Origin: Firmicutes bacterium HGW-Firmicutes-15
GTDB lineage: Bacteria; Bacillota; Syntrophomonadia; Syntrophomonadales; Syntrophomonadaceae
DNA length: 64,000 nucleotides
Assembly (NCBI GenBank): GCA_002840245.1
Contig: PHAA01000017.1
Span: 1-64,000, forward strand
Direction of reading: 5' to 3'
The translations under genes and the position numbers were made by a program. Under the pieces are notes generated by a model. The model searched no databases, was not told where the DNA came from, and was given only the letters and a program-made list of their open reading frames with translations. Of the stretch, positions 45,416 to 54,298 are shown one piece after another; position 1 is the stretch's first letter; every line of letters begins with the position of its first letter.

Positions 45416-46282
45416 CTAGTAGGCGAGCAATGCTTCGCGCATTATTTTTGCACCTAAGATGGAAGTATTGTCACCGATGTCAAACGGGGGTGATATTTCC
45501 ACCATATCAAAACCCACTACGTTCAAGCTGCTTAGTCCATTGAGCATCTGGATCAATTCGCGTGATGATACCCCGCCAGCCTCCGGTGTGCCCGTTCCAG
45601 GAGCAAATGCGGGATCCAGCACATCAATATCTAGGCTTATATATACGGGTCTATCCCCTACCTTATTCTTCACTTCATCCATAACCGACAGGAAACAGTC
45701 TAAATACAGGTTGCTAGATTTTGAAGCATACTGCAACTCTTCTCTGGTTCCCGAACGAATACCAAGCTGGAACAGGTTTCTTTCCCCCACTAGTTGCAGA
45801 ATATGCCGCATAACAGTAGCATGGGAAAGTACTTCTCCTAGGTAATCCTCTCTTAAATCAGCGTGGGCATCCATCTGGATTACCAGTAAATCAGGATAAG
45901 TCTTTATATACGCCTTTATAATCGGCAGTGTTACCAAGTGTTCGCCACCAATAGAAAAAATCTTTTTCTTCATTGCCAGTAAGTCCAGGGCAGTTAATTC
46001 CATCCTCTTCAGGCTATCGCTCACATTACCAAAAGGTATGCAAACATCACCAGCATCATAAAAAGATATCTCGTCTAGTGAACGGTCTTGATATATGCTG
46101 TATTCTTCAACCCCTTCGGATACCTCGCGCACCCGAAAAGGAGCCATGCGAGTACCCGGTCTAAAACTGGTAGTAAAGTCCATCGGCAGACCAATTAGAA
46201 CCTTATCACAATCCTCAATATCTTCGCTGCTTCCCATGAATATTGCCTTGCGTTCCAGGTATTGTAATGGCTTGTACTGCAT
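45416..46282 (-). CDS. speB: Agmatinase-family ureohydrolase
   Basis: This 288-residue enzyme is a binuclear manganese hydrolase of the arginase/agmatinase family. Ligand motifs are GGEHLVTLP, QMDAHADLRED and SLDIDVLDPAFAPGTG. It would cleave agmatine to putrescine and urea, or aminopropylagmatine to spermidine. It starts 3 bases after speE, and pdaD supplies agmatine nearby, so the choice between these substrates depends on what SpeE uses. Confidence 0.92.
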   Translation of the reverse strand: MQYKPLQYLERKAIFMGSSEDIEDCDKVLIGLPMDFTTSFRPGTRMAPFRVREVSEGVEEYSIYQDRSLDEISFYDAGDVCIPFGNVSDSLKRMELTALDLLAMKKKIFSIGGEHLVTLPIIKAYIKTYPDLLVIQMDAHADLREDYLGEVLSHATVMRHILQLVGERNLFQLGIRSGTREELQYASKSSNLYLDCFLSVMDEVKNKVGDRPVYISLDIDVLDPAFAPGTGTPEAGGVSSRELIQMLNGLSSLNVVGFDMVEISPPFDIGDNTSILGAKIMREALLAY

Positions 46283-46285
46283 TAA

Positions 46286-47116
46286 CTATTCATCCTGTTC
46301 AATAATATTTTTTACAAACTGCGGTAAACCAAAAGCCGCCCGGTGTACTTCCTGGGTATAATACTTCAAATTGTATTTATTAACATTTTTCACCTGTTCA
46401 GGGTCGTGCTTTTTAGAGCCTACTGTAAAACTCCATAACCCACTGGGGTAAGTAGGAATGCTTGCTAAATATAATTTAGTGAGCGGAAACACTTGCTTAA
46501 TTCCTCCATAAGCCATCTTGATAACATCGGCATTATAAAAAGGAGATTCGCTCTGTACTACTAGCATTCCATCTTCCTTGAGAGCATCAAAACAACTCTG
46601 GTAGAAGTTCTGCGAAAAGAGCTCTACAGCTGGTCCCACTGGTTCGGTTGAATCAATTAGGATTATATCAAAGGTATTTAGATGCTGTTTAACGTAGTCA
46701 ATCCCATCATCAACCACTACCAATGCTTTGGGGTCTAGAAAAGAACAAGCCAGGTCAGGAAAGAAATCCCGCGCAGCAATGATAACCTTTTCGTCGATTT
46801 CCACTAGAGTTCCCTTTTCCACAAGAGGATGCCGTACAACTTCCCGTAATGCTCCCCCATCTCCCCCACCTATAATCAATACTTGTTTAGGGCTAGGATG
46901 TGAGTTTAAAGCAATATTGGTAATCATTTCATGATAGACATATTCATCCTTATCAGTAGTCATAACCATACCATCCAGCAATAACATCCTACCGAACTGC
47001 TCGGTTTCAATCACCGCTAAATGTTGAAATGGCGTTTGTTCCACCCTTAATGTCTCTCTAGTCTTACAACTAAACCCCAAGGCCGGGGTCTGATATTCAG
47101 TTACCCAAAAATCCAA
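46286..47116 (-). CDS. speE: Spermidine synthase-family aminopropyltransferase
   Basis: This is a 276-residue aminopropyltransferase that uses decarboxylated SAM. Blocks visible are MLLLDGMVMTTDKDEYVYHEM, VLIIGGGDGGALREV and DSTEPVGPA with the catalytic aspartate. The start is TTG with GGGGGA upstream. Acceptor could be putrescine or agmatine. No speD (SAM decarboxylase) is seen in the window. Confidence 0.93.
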   Translation of the reverse strand: MDFWVTEYQTPALGFSCKTRETLRVEQTPFQHLAVIETEQFGRMLLLDGMVMTTDKDEYVYHEMITNIALNSHPSPKQVLIIGGGDGGALREVVRHPLVEKGTLVEIDEKVIIAARDFFPDLACSFLDPKALVVVDDGIDYVKQHLNTFDIILIDSTEPVGPAVELFSQNFYQSCFDALKEDGMLVVQSESPFYNADVIKMAYGGIKQVFPLTKLYLASIPTYPSGLWSFTVGSKKHDPEQVKNVNKYNLKYYTQEVHRAAFGLPQFVKNIIEQDE

Positions 47117-47175
47117 TTATTTTTCCCCCTTATTAATGCATAGCGACGCTCTGCATTATTATTAATTCTAAATTA

Positions 47176-47203
47176 TTTTGGGCAGGTCATAACCTGCCCA
47201 AAA
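47176..47203. other. Strong hairpin between pdaD and speE
   Basis: TTTTGGGCAGGT and ACCTGCCCAAAA form a 12-bp perfect stem with a CATA loop. It lies 19 bases past the pdaD stop and 60 before speE. U-tract is interrupted, so attenuation or partial termination between the two genes is likely and not certain. Confidence 0.7.
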
Positions 47204-47221
47204 ATTCATATCCAAATTAGT

Positions 47222-47680
47222 TTAATACCAGAGTGGTACTGCGGCAAAGGCACAGCCGATGTTTTCTACCAGATGTTCACAAGCAGCCACTTTCACTTCC
47301 TCTAGTTCGATCCCTCGAATGCGAAAGGCTTCCTCTACCATCTTGGTCACCTGAGCTTCAGCTTCTTTCTTGCTGCAATTCCCTGAAAACTCCATAATAA
47401 CGCCAAAGCTATCACTTTTTATACCTACACCTACTGCCGCGGAAATAATAGCCCCTTTTTCCGAACTAGTTATGGAGCCATAGGCTATAGGCAATAATGA
47501 TCCCGGCGGAATGACCAAGTCGGGTTCGAATTGACAACCCGGGGGCAGAATACTGCTTACTCTCAATAGGTTAGTATTTCCAACTCTAGCTTTTAATAAT
47601 GCTCCATCAAAAGCTGTTAGTGATGTTTCACCCTCTGACGCAGCAGCAGTTACAAAATATTTTTTCGGTAGCGGTAACAT
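47222..47680 (-). CDS. pdaD: Pyruvoyl-dependent arginine decarboxylase
   Basis: This proenzyme of about 152 residues cleaves itself at a serine to make alpha and beta chains with a pyruvoyl group. The cleavage region is NLLRVSSILPPGC. Other family blocks are IPPGSLLPIAYGSI, GVGIKSDSFGVIME and the C-terminal FAAVPLW. It makes agmatine from arginine without PLP. The ATG at 47680 is chosen because AGGAGG lies 8 bases ahead; the upstream GTG is within the SD. It probably shares a transcript with speE-speB. Confidence 0.92.
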   Translation of the reverse strand: MLPLPKKYFVTAAASEGETSLTAFDGALLKARVGNTNLLRVSSILPPGCQFEPDLVIPPGSLLPIAYGSITSSEKGAIISAAVGVGIKSDSFGVIMEFSGNCSKKEAEAQVTKMVEEAFRIRGIELEEVKVAACEHLVENIGCAFAAVPLWY

Positions 47681-47809
47681 TACAAACACCTCCTAGTTAG
47701 TTTTTTGGACAACAGGAATATTATATACAAACCTGAGGCAAAAATAAATCAAATTTATCCTTGCCCTTAATCACCTGCTAATATGTTCAAGAAGGTGTCT
47801 CAGTAGATG

Positions 47810-48712
47810 CTAAGAATTATTAGCTTCTTCTAAACTTTTTAAATACTCAAGAAAATTATTTACCGTTTTGCGGCGTATTTTTTGTCGGGGATAAATAACA
47901 TACAAAAATCTTTTCGCATCAGTCTCATCTAGTTTCAAGGCCTTCATTTTGCGGTGTTCGATTCGTTTAATAGCCCAACGAGATACGATAGATATACCCA
48001 TCCCAGATTCCACCATTGCCAGTACCGCCTCGGTGCTTCCAGCTTCCATATAAATATTTAAGTCATCTCTCTTAATCTCATGTGCCATCAGCAATTCTTC
48101 CACCGCTCGTCTGGTTCCAGAACCCTTTTCACGAAATATCCATCTTTCATTTAGCAAACTGCTTAATTTAAGCTCTTGGTTTGAAGCTAGCTTATGGTTC
48201 TCAGGAACAATAACCACCAGCTCATCCTCCAACCATTTATAGCCCTCGACTTTGCGGTTATTAATCCAGCCACCGACGATACCTATGTCTAGTTCCCTTT
48301 CTGCCACTTTATTAAATATTTTCTCTGTATCCGCTATGTCCATACTAATGCTGATACTGGAATATTTATCTTTATATATTTTTATTAAATACGGCAGAAT
48401 ATACTGACCCGGTATAGTACTAGCTCCTAGGTACAGACTTCCCTTCCGGCTCTCTGATACTTCTTCCATCGTTCTCTCAGTTTTTTCTACTGCCTTGTAA
48501 ACTTCACGGGCACACTGATATAATGCTTCTCCTGCTTCAGTAGGTTTTAGCTTGCGACCTGATCTTTCCAGCAGCAGCACCCCAAAAATATCTTCCAAAG
48601 ACTGAATCTGTTTGGTAACTGCCGGTTGAGAAATCCCAAATTCGTCAGCAGTTCTAGACAAGTTCTGGGTTTCAACTACCCTTATATAAGTTTTAAAAAG
48701 ATTTAGATTCAT
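47810..48712 (-). CDS. LysR-family transcriptional regulator
   Basis: This is a 300-residue regulator with an N-terminal winged HTH (FKTYIRVVETQNLSRTADEFGISQPAVTKQIQSLE) quoted here only as a region at about 5-40, and a substrate-binding effector domain (about 90-290). A CysB/CysL-type effector such as a sulfur or carbon metabolite is possible. It overlaps the SufB/D gene by four bases (ATGA), so it is co-translated with the SUF pair and is likely its regulator. The LysR placement after suf, and not divergent, is unusual. Confidence 0.92.
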   Translation of the reverse strand: MNLNLFKTYIRVVETQNLSRTADEFGISQPAVTKQIQSLEDIFGVLLLERSGRKLKPTEAGEALYQCAREVYKAVEKTERTMEEVSESRKGSLYLGASTIPGQYILPYLIKIYKDKYSSISISMDIADTEKIFNKVAERELDIGIVGGWINNRKVEGYKWLEDELVVIVPENHKLASNQELKLSSLLNERWIFREKGSGTRRAVEELLMAHEIKRDDLNIYMEAGSTEAVLAMVESGMGISIVSRWAIKRIEHRKMKALKLDETDAKRFLYVIYPRQKIRRKTVNNFLEYLKSLEEANNS

Positions 48713-49632
48713 TTCAAAAATCCTTCCAAAATTGTATTTACCGCTTCTTGCTCAGTTAAGCCCAGCGACATCAATTTCACAAGTTGCTCTCCAGCTATTT
48801 TTCCAATAGCTGCTTCATGAGTTAATACTGCATCGGCATCTTCGGCCTGGAGTTCGGGAATTGATCTAATTCGAGCGTTATCCATAAGGATTGCATCACA
48901 TTCAACATGTCCTAAACAGGCCGCCTTACCAATCAAGGCAGCTCGGAACAATTGAAAGGAGTTGCCCTGGGCTACCGCCCTGGATAAGACCTGAGCAGTA
49001 CCGCCGATTCCCTCCAGTAAGATTTGAATATCGGATTCGGCCTTTTGTTCTCCCTGGGTTAGTAAGCGCTCAATGATTTTAAGACTGCCCTTTTCATGAA
49101 CATGGGCAACTGTAGAGCGTACTGTGTCATCGACGCCCTTAATTTGAATCATCTCTAATTCTGCACTGGCACCTGCTTCCACAGTAATTACTGTAGTAGG
49201 GTTCAACACTCTTTTGCCACTATCGCTGCCCTCGCCGTAGTGCTTTTCAAGATATTTCAGCTTTGCTCCAGCTTTTACAATAATCTCATGTATGCCATCG
49301 TGCCGAGAAATTGCATGGCTATCATTATGTATTCCGCAACCGGCAATAATGGTAGCATCTGCACCTTCTCCCACAATAAAGGTGTTATATACCTTGTCCT
49401 GTAAACCTGCTTGGGTCAATACGACTGGTACGTGTACCGTTTCATCCTTGGTCCCTGGCTTAATTTCTACGATTAATCCTGTACCATCATCATTTGGGCC
49501 CACCGAGATATTGGGAGAAGACTGCCTGATGACTGCAGCTCCATTAAGCCTTATATTAAGGGCACCACGAGGTACTTCTTTTATATCAGCTATTGCATTA
49601 AGTAATTCCAGATCAAGTTTACTTAATTTCAT
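48709..49632 (-). CDS. SufB/SufD-family Fe-S assembly scaffold (short form)
   Basis: This 307-residue protein is shorter than typical SufB (about 470) and SufD (about 430). It has the beta-helix core with GCGIHNDSHAISRHDGIHE, EKHYGEGS, then ILMDNARIRSIPELQAEDADAVLTHEAAIGKI as the conserved C-terminal region (quoted in part). This matches minimal SUF-type proteins (SmsB-like) that pair with one SufC. Cysteine content is limited. It overlaps sufC by 14 bases and precedes the LysR gene. Confidence 0.85.
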   Translation of the reverse strand: MKLSKLDLELLNAIADIKEVPRGALNIRLNGAAVIRQSSPNISVGPNDDGTGLIVEIKPGTKDETVHVPVVLTQAGLQDKVYNTFIVGEGADATIIAGCGIHNDSHAISRHDGIHEIIVKAGAKLKYLEKHYGEGSDSGKRVLNPTTVITVEAGASAELEMIQIKGVDDTVRSTVAHVHEKGSLKIIERLLTQGEQKAESDIQILLEGIGGTAQVLSRAVAQGNSFQLFRAALIGKAACLGHVECDAILMDNARIRSIPELQAEDADAVLTHEAAIGKIAGEQLVKLMSLGLTEQEAVNTILEGFLK

Positions 49633-50368
49633 AAATCACATCCCCCTGACACTGATCACGTACTTTGCATTCTATATCGTCTTTAATTAAATGCCATATT
49701 TCCTTGGGGGTTCCCTGGGCAGTAATTACACCGCCGTCAACGACCAAAATCTCATCACACATAGGAATTATTTTTTCATTATGGGTGATGATAACAGCTG
49801 TTTTATTGGGATTATTCTTATACCTGGACACTATTAGTCCCAGTAGTTTCTGTATAGTCCACAAATCCACCCCAGCTTCCGGTTCATCGAAAATGCTGAT
49901 TAATGGAGCCCGCAGTAGTAATTGGGCCATCTCAATCCGCTTAATTTCTCCACCGCTCAAACCGGCTCCCAAATCGCGATCCAGGTAATCCTCAGGACAT
50001 AGGCCGACATCCCGCAGATATTTCCTAAGATACATTAGATCTGCTTCTGGAGAAGCTATATTAAGAACATTCTTTATGGTTAAACCCTTGAAACGTGGGG
50101 GTTGTTGAAACGCATACCCAATGCCCTTCCTGGCTCTTTCAGTAATAGAAAGATCACTAATGTCTTCATCCTCAAGATAAATATGTCCCTTAGTATGCCT
50201 ATAGATACCCATTATAACCTTGGCAATAGAAGTTTTCCCACCACCATTAGGACCGGTTACCGCATATACTTTCCCCTTCTGGAACTCAATGTTTAAGCCT
50301 TTAAGAATCTCTATATTTTCTCCGTTATCATTACTGACCTGCATGCAAATATCTTCCAGCTTAAGCAC
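49619..50368 (-). CDS. sufC: SufC-like ATPase
   Basis: This cytoplasmic ABC ATPase of about 249 residues powers Fe-S scaffold conformational changes. Walker A is GPNGGGKTS, the signature LSGGEIKRIEMAQ, Walker B ISIFDEPEAGVD, and H-loop ITHNEKI. The GTG at 50368 is chosen because GGAGGTG lies 8 bases ahead, inside the longer ATG frame. It is the first gene of a sufC-sufB/D-lysR unit. Confidence 0.9.
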   Translation of the reverse strand: MLKLEDICMQVSNDNGENIEILKGLNIEFQKGKVYAVTGPNGGGKTSIAKVIMGIYRHTKGHIYLEDEDISDLSITERARKGIGYAFQQPPRFKGLTIKNVLNIASPEADLMYLRKYLRDVGLCPEDYLDRDLGAGLSGGEIKRIEMAQLLLRAPLISIFDEPEAGVDLWTIQKLLGLIVSRYKNNPNKTAVIITHNEKIIPMCDEILVVDGGVITAQGTPKEIWHLIKDDIECKVRDQCQGDVIYEIK

Positions 50369-50446
50369 AGGTATCACCTCCATTTAGCTTAACAGGTACA
50401 TTTTAGCATAACCAAGGATTATAAGTCTAATATTGTATAGAAAAAC

Positions 50447-50487
50447 AAAATGCGACCGAGGGGATGTTTCCCTCGGTCGCATTTTTT
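50447..50487. terminator. Bidirectional terminator between acc and suf genes
   Basis: AAATGCGACCGAGGGA (about 50448-50464) and TCCCTCGGTCGCATTT (50469-50484) form a stem of 16 bp with a 4-base loop, flanked by A- and T-tracts. It ends the fab-acc operon on the minus strand. Confidence 0.88.
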
Positions 50488-50492
50488 CAATT

Positions 50493-51449
50493 CTATTCGT
50501 GAAACTTGCCAATTTGCCGTAAACGAAGATAGCGTTGTTCCAGCAATTCTGGTATATTCTGAGAGCATATGCTGTCTAGATGTTTTTTTATGCTATGTTT
50601 AAGTGACTTGATGAAAACTGGTGAATCTTGAAGAGGCTCCAGGGCGGGTTCTTCTATCACCTCATCTACAATTCCTATTTCCTTAAGAGCGCTGGCATTC
50701 ATTTTTAATGCAGCTGCCATTTCGTCGGCTCTTTTAATGTCACGAAATAGAATGGAAGCGCAGGTCTCCGGCGAAGCCACCGAATATACGGCATTGGAAA
50801 GCATCAAAATCCGGTCAGCAACAGTCAGGGCTAAAGCACCTCCACTGCCTCCCTCGCCGGTAATAACTGATATAACCGGCACTTTTAACTTGCTCAGGCA
50901 AAGCAGTAGTTGAGATATAGCCCAAGCCTGCCCGCGTTCTTCGGCTTGTGTTCCAGGATAGGCTCCGGGCGTGTTAATAAAAGTTAACACCGGACGGTTA
51001 AACTTTTCAGCCTCCAGCAAGAGCCGGTGTGCCTTACGATACCCTTCGGGATGAGGCATACCGAAATTATGAATAATATTGTCTGGGGTGTCTTTACCTT
51101 TTTGATGTCCTAGCACAGTCACCGCCCTACCACAGAATAATCCTACTCCACCCACGATGGCAGGATCGTCGCCATATAAGCGATCTCCGTGCAGCTCAAT
51201 AAATTCAGTGAAAAGCAATTTAATGTAATCCCGGGTCATAGGCCTTTCCAGATCTCGTGCCAAAAGAACCTGCTCCCAGGGAGTTAAATGCTTATATCTT
51301 TCCTCTTTTAGTTGATTGATACGCCTTTCTACGCTAGCAATTTCGTTACTGAAATCACAATCCAGTTTAACCGACAGGTCTTTCAGTTCGTCTAGTTTTG
51401 ATTCTAACAGCTTGTATGTAGCCTCGAATTCAAATTTGTTTTTAGGCAT
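50493..51449 (-). CDS. accA: Acetyl-CoA carboxylase carboxyltransferase subunit alpha
   Basis: This is a 318-residue subunit that moves the carboxyl from biotin to acetyl-CoA. Motifs are VLGHQKGKDT, FINTPGAYPGTQAEERGQA, and SVITGEGGSGGALAL. It overlaps the accD end by 8 bases. Last gene of the fatty-acid operon, next to a strong terminator. Confidence 0.96.
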   Translation of the reverse strand: MPKNKFEFEATYKLLESKLDELKDLSVKLDCDFSNEIASVERRINQLKEERYKHLTPWEQVLLARDLERPMTRDYIKLLFTEFIELHGDRLYGDDPAIVGGVGLFCGRAVTVLGHQKGKDTPDNIIHNFGMPHPEGYRKAHRLLLEAEKFNRPVLTFINTPGAYPGTQAEERGQAWAISQLLLCLSKLKVPVISVITGEGGSGGALALTVADRILMLSNAVYSVASPETCASILFRDIKRADEMAAALKMNASALKEIGIVDEVIEEPALEPLQDSPVFIKSLKHSIKKHLDSICSQNIPELLEQRYLRLRQIGKFHE

Positions 51450-52302
51450 GATTTCCTCCTTGATGAACGTTCAATAAGCGTATCAGCAAAGAACGCATCT
51501 CCAACCGAGGTTGGACAATGTCAATCATTCCATGTTGCAAAAGATATTCTGAGCGCTGAAATCCAGGAGGAAGCTTTTCTCCCAAGGTTTGTTGAATAAC
51601 CCGGGGACCGGTAAAGCCAATCAAAGCACCTGGTTCTGCAATTATAATGTCGGCCAGAGATGCAAAACTAGCTGTAACCCCTCCAGTGGTTGGATGAGTA
51701 AGTATTGAGATATACAATAGCCCCGCATCATTTAGACGCCCAACAGCAGCACTGGTTTTTGCCATCTGCATCAAGGACAGCATCCCCTCCTGCATACGCG
51801 CACCACCCGAACAGCAAAAGATAATAAATGGAAGTGAATTGAAGATAGCCTTTTCCATGGCGCGGCAAATCTTTTCTCCTACCACCGAACCCATGCTCCC
51901 CATCATAAAGCGAGCATCCATTGCTGCTAATACTGTCTTAAATCCTCCAATGCTGGCCGTCCCAGTGATAATTGCTTCGGATAATACGGTCTCCTCTTTC
52001 GCCTTGGCCAGCTTATCTTCGTATCCAGGAAATTCCAGGGGATTCAGTGTAGAAAGATTAGCATCCCATTCCTCGAAGCTATTCTCGTCACTGATGGAGT
52101 AAATTCGTTCCCAGGCAGTTGTTGTAAAATAGTAGCTGCAACGCGGGCAAAAATCGTTATTCTGTATTTTCTGAGCCTCTGATAACCACGCTGAGCAGGA
52201 CGGACAAGAAAAATTACCCTCTCGACTATCGAATGAAGGATGGTTTTTCTTGGCGCCCGAAAGATCAATATAGTTTTTTTTCTTATATGGAGGGTTAAAC
52301 AT
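51442..52302 (-). CDS. accD: Acetyl-CoA carboxylase carboxyltransferase subunit beta
   Basis: This is a 286-residue zinc-ribbon subunit. The four zinc cysteines (about 33, 36, 52, 55) appear in FSCPSCSAW and DFCPRCSYYF. The crotonase-like core carries CCSGGARMQEGM and LTHPTTGGVTASFASLAD. The ATG at 52302 is chosen because AAGGA lies 8 bases ahead; longer starts run into fabZ. Confidence 0.96.
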   Translation of the reverse strand: MFNPPYKKKNYIDLSGAKKNHPSFDSREGNFSCPSCSAWLSEAQKIQNNDFCPRCSYYFTTTAWERIYSISDENSFEEWDANLSTLNPLEFPGYEDKLAKAKEETVLSEAIITGTASIGGFKTVLAAMDARFMMGSMGSVVGEKICRAMEKAIFNSLPFIIFCCSGGARMQEGMLSLMQMAKTSAAVGRLNDAGLLYISILTHPTTGGVTASFASLADIIIAEPGALIGFTGPRVIQQTLGEKLPPGFQRSEYLLQHGMIDIVQPRLEMRSLLIRLLNVHQGGNHA

Positions 52303-52303
52303 G

Positions 52304-52756
52304 CTAATCATCCTTTCGAGATGATTTTTCCATCCCAAACATGAGTTCACCCCGACATACTAAATCATTTTGAATATGGATTTCACCCTTAAACCATCCA
52401 AAACCACCTTTAATTTTAATTACTTCACATTTAATGGTTAGGCTATCACCTGGAACGGCTAAGCGCTTAAAACGCATCTTTTCAACTCCGGCTAAAAAAC
52501 CTAGTTGACCCCGATATTTTTCTTGGCTAAAAAGGGCACAGGCTCCAACCTGAGCCATGGCTTCAATCATCAGAACCCCAGGCATAATAGGTCTACTTGG
52601 AAAATGACCAGCGAATTGGGGTTCATTTATGGTTAGATTCTTGATACCTACCGCTCTTGCACCGGGTTCAAGTTCGATAATCCTATCTACTAAAAGAAAA
52701 GGATATCGATGGGGTAGGATTTGCATTATTTCATTTATATCCATCACTATATCCAT
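52304..52756 (-). CDS. fabZ: 3-hydroxyacyl-ACP dehydratase
   Basis: This is a 150-residue hot-dog fold enzyme. LPHRYPFLLVDRI holds the catalytic histidine, and GHFPSRPIMPGVLMIEAMAQ the catalytic glutamate helix. It dehydrates 3-hydroxyacyl-ACP. It sits between fabF and accD. Confidence 0.96.
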   Translation of the reverse strand: MDIVMDINEIMQILPHRYPFLLVDRIIELEPGARAVGIKNLTINEPQFAGHFPSRPIMPGVLMIEAMAQVGACALFSQEKYRGQLGFLAGVEKMRFKRLAVPGDSLTIKCEVIKIKGGFGWFKGEIHIQNDLVCRGELMFGMEKSSRKDD

Positions 52757-52764
52757 ACTTACCT

Positions 52765-54009
52765 CTATTGTTTAAATTTTCTTATTATAAGAACGGCATT
52801 ATGCCCCCCAAAACCCAATGATTCCGAGGCAGCTATTTCTATATTCCGTTCTCTGGCCTCTCCCCTGACGTAATCAAGATCACACTCTGGATCAGGGTTA
52901 TCCAGATTCAGGGTGGGAGTGATCAGGTCATGGTTACAGCTTAAAACGCTGGCAATAAGTTCAACCGCGCCTGCAGCTCCCAACATGTGCCCGGTAGCTG
53001 CTTTGGTAGAATTGATCGCCATTTTATTACTATCTGACCCCAAAACTTGTTTCAGCGCTTTGGTTTCCACCATGTCATTAAAATGAGTGCCTGTACCATG
53101 GGCATTCATATAGTCAATCTCTCCAGCTTTAATCCCAGCTTCGGTCAAGGCAGCGGTTAAAGCGCGAGCAGCTCCATTGCCTTCCGGATCGGGCTGGACC
53201 ATATGATAGGCATCCGAACTGCAACCGTAGCCTATTAACTCGGCATAAATCTTTGCGCCTCGTTTTAAAGCATGTTCAAGTTCTTCCAGAATAACAATTC
53301 CGGCACCTTCACCCATAACAAAGCCATCTCTATCAATATCGAAAGGACGACAGGCTTTTTCGGGTTGGTCATTCCTGGTAGATAAGGCTTTCATAGCACA
53401 AAACCCGGCTATGCTTAAGGGGGTAATGGGAGCTTCAGTACCTCCGCTTATCATGATGTCTGCGGCTCCATTCTGGATTATGCGGAAGGCATCCCCAATA
53501 GAATTGGTACCCGTCGCACAGGCCGTAACTGAGCAGCTGCTGGGCCCACGGGCTCCAAACATAATAGAAACTTGCCCGGCAGCCATATTGGGAATAAGCA
53601 TAGGAATAAAAAATGGGCTTATTCCGCCTACTCCTCGCTTTTGCAATACTTGGCATTGTTTCTCAAAGGTATCCAGCCCGCCATTACCCGACCCAATCAA
53701 GACTCCAGCTCGATCCGGATCATATTTTTTCAATTCCAAGTCGGCATCCTCTAAAGCTAGTCTGGAAGCTGCACAGGCATACTGAATAAAGAGGTCCATG
53801 CGTCTAGCCTCGGTGCGGGGCATATAGTCCTGCGCATTAAAATCTTTCACCTGAGCAGCAATTTTAGTAGGATAATCGCTGGGGTCAAAGCGGTCAATGA
53901 TACCTATCCCGCTCTTCCCTTCCACCAGCTTCGTCCAAAAATCCTTCACATTATGGGCAATAGGGCAAATAGTTCCCATGCCGGTGATTACAACTCTTCG
54001 TGGTGTCAA
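52765..54009 (-). CDS. fabF: 3-oxoacyl-ACP synthase II
   Basis: This is a 414-residue elongating condensing enzyme. The catalytic cysteine lies in SVTACATGTNSIGDAF, with histidines in AHGTGTHFND and ATGHMLGAAGA. It adds two carbons per cycle. Confidence 0.97.
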   Translation of the reverse strand: MTPRRVVITGMGTICPIAHNVKDFWTKLVEGKSGIGIIDRFDPSDYPTKIAAQVKDFNAQDYMPRTEARRMDLFIQYACAASRLALEDADLELKKYDPDRAGVLIGSGNGGLDTFEKQCQVLQKRGVGGISPFFIPMLIPNMAAGQVSIMFGARGPSSCSVTACATGTNSIGDAFRIIQNGAADIMISGGTEAPITPLSIAGFCAMKALSTRNDQPEKACRPFDIDRDGFVMGEGAGIVILEELEHALKRGAKIYAELIGYGCSSDAYHMVQPDPEGNGAARALTAALTEAGIKAGEIDYMNAHGTGTHFNDMVETKALKQVLGSDSNKMAINSTKAATGHMLGAAGAVELIASVLSCNHDLITPTLNLDNPDPECDLDYVRGEARERNIEIAASESLGFGGHNAVLIIRKFKQ

Positions 54010-54023
54010 ATTATCACCTCATC

Positions 54024-54266
54024 CTATGCATTTTCAGCCAGGTGTTTTTCGATGTAATCGACCACATCTTTAACCGTTTTAAGTTTTTCAGCGATTTCTT
54101 CGGGTATTTCGAATTCGTATTCTTCTTCTATCAGCATGATCATTTCCACCACGTCCAAGGAATCTGCTTCCAGATCCTCTTCAAAGCGGGATTCAAGCTG
54201 GATTTCATCCCCCGAAATATCCTTTACTTCCACGATAATTTTTTTAACTGTTTCAAATACTGACAT
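54024..54266 (-). CDS. acpP: Acyl carrier protein
   Basis: This is an 80-residue acidic four-helix protein. The phosphopantetheine serine lies in EADSLDVVEMIM. It carries acyl chains between the enzymes of the operon. Confidence 0.97.
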   Translation of the reverse strand: MSVFETVKKIIVEVKDISGDEIQLESRFEEDLEADSLDVVEMIMLIEEEYEFEIPEEIAEKLKTVKDVVDYIEKHLAENA

Positions 54267-54298
54267 TATAAACCCTCCTCAATAAAATTAATTAGAAA

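Noticed and set aside
47176-47203. A normal terminator of pdaD
   Set aside because: The stem is strong but the U-tract is interrupted on both strands, so I list it as a hairpin of unclear effect.
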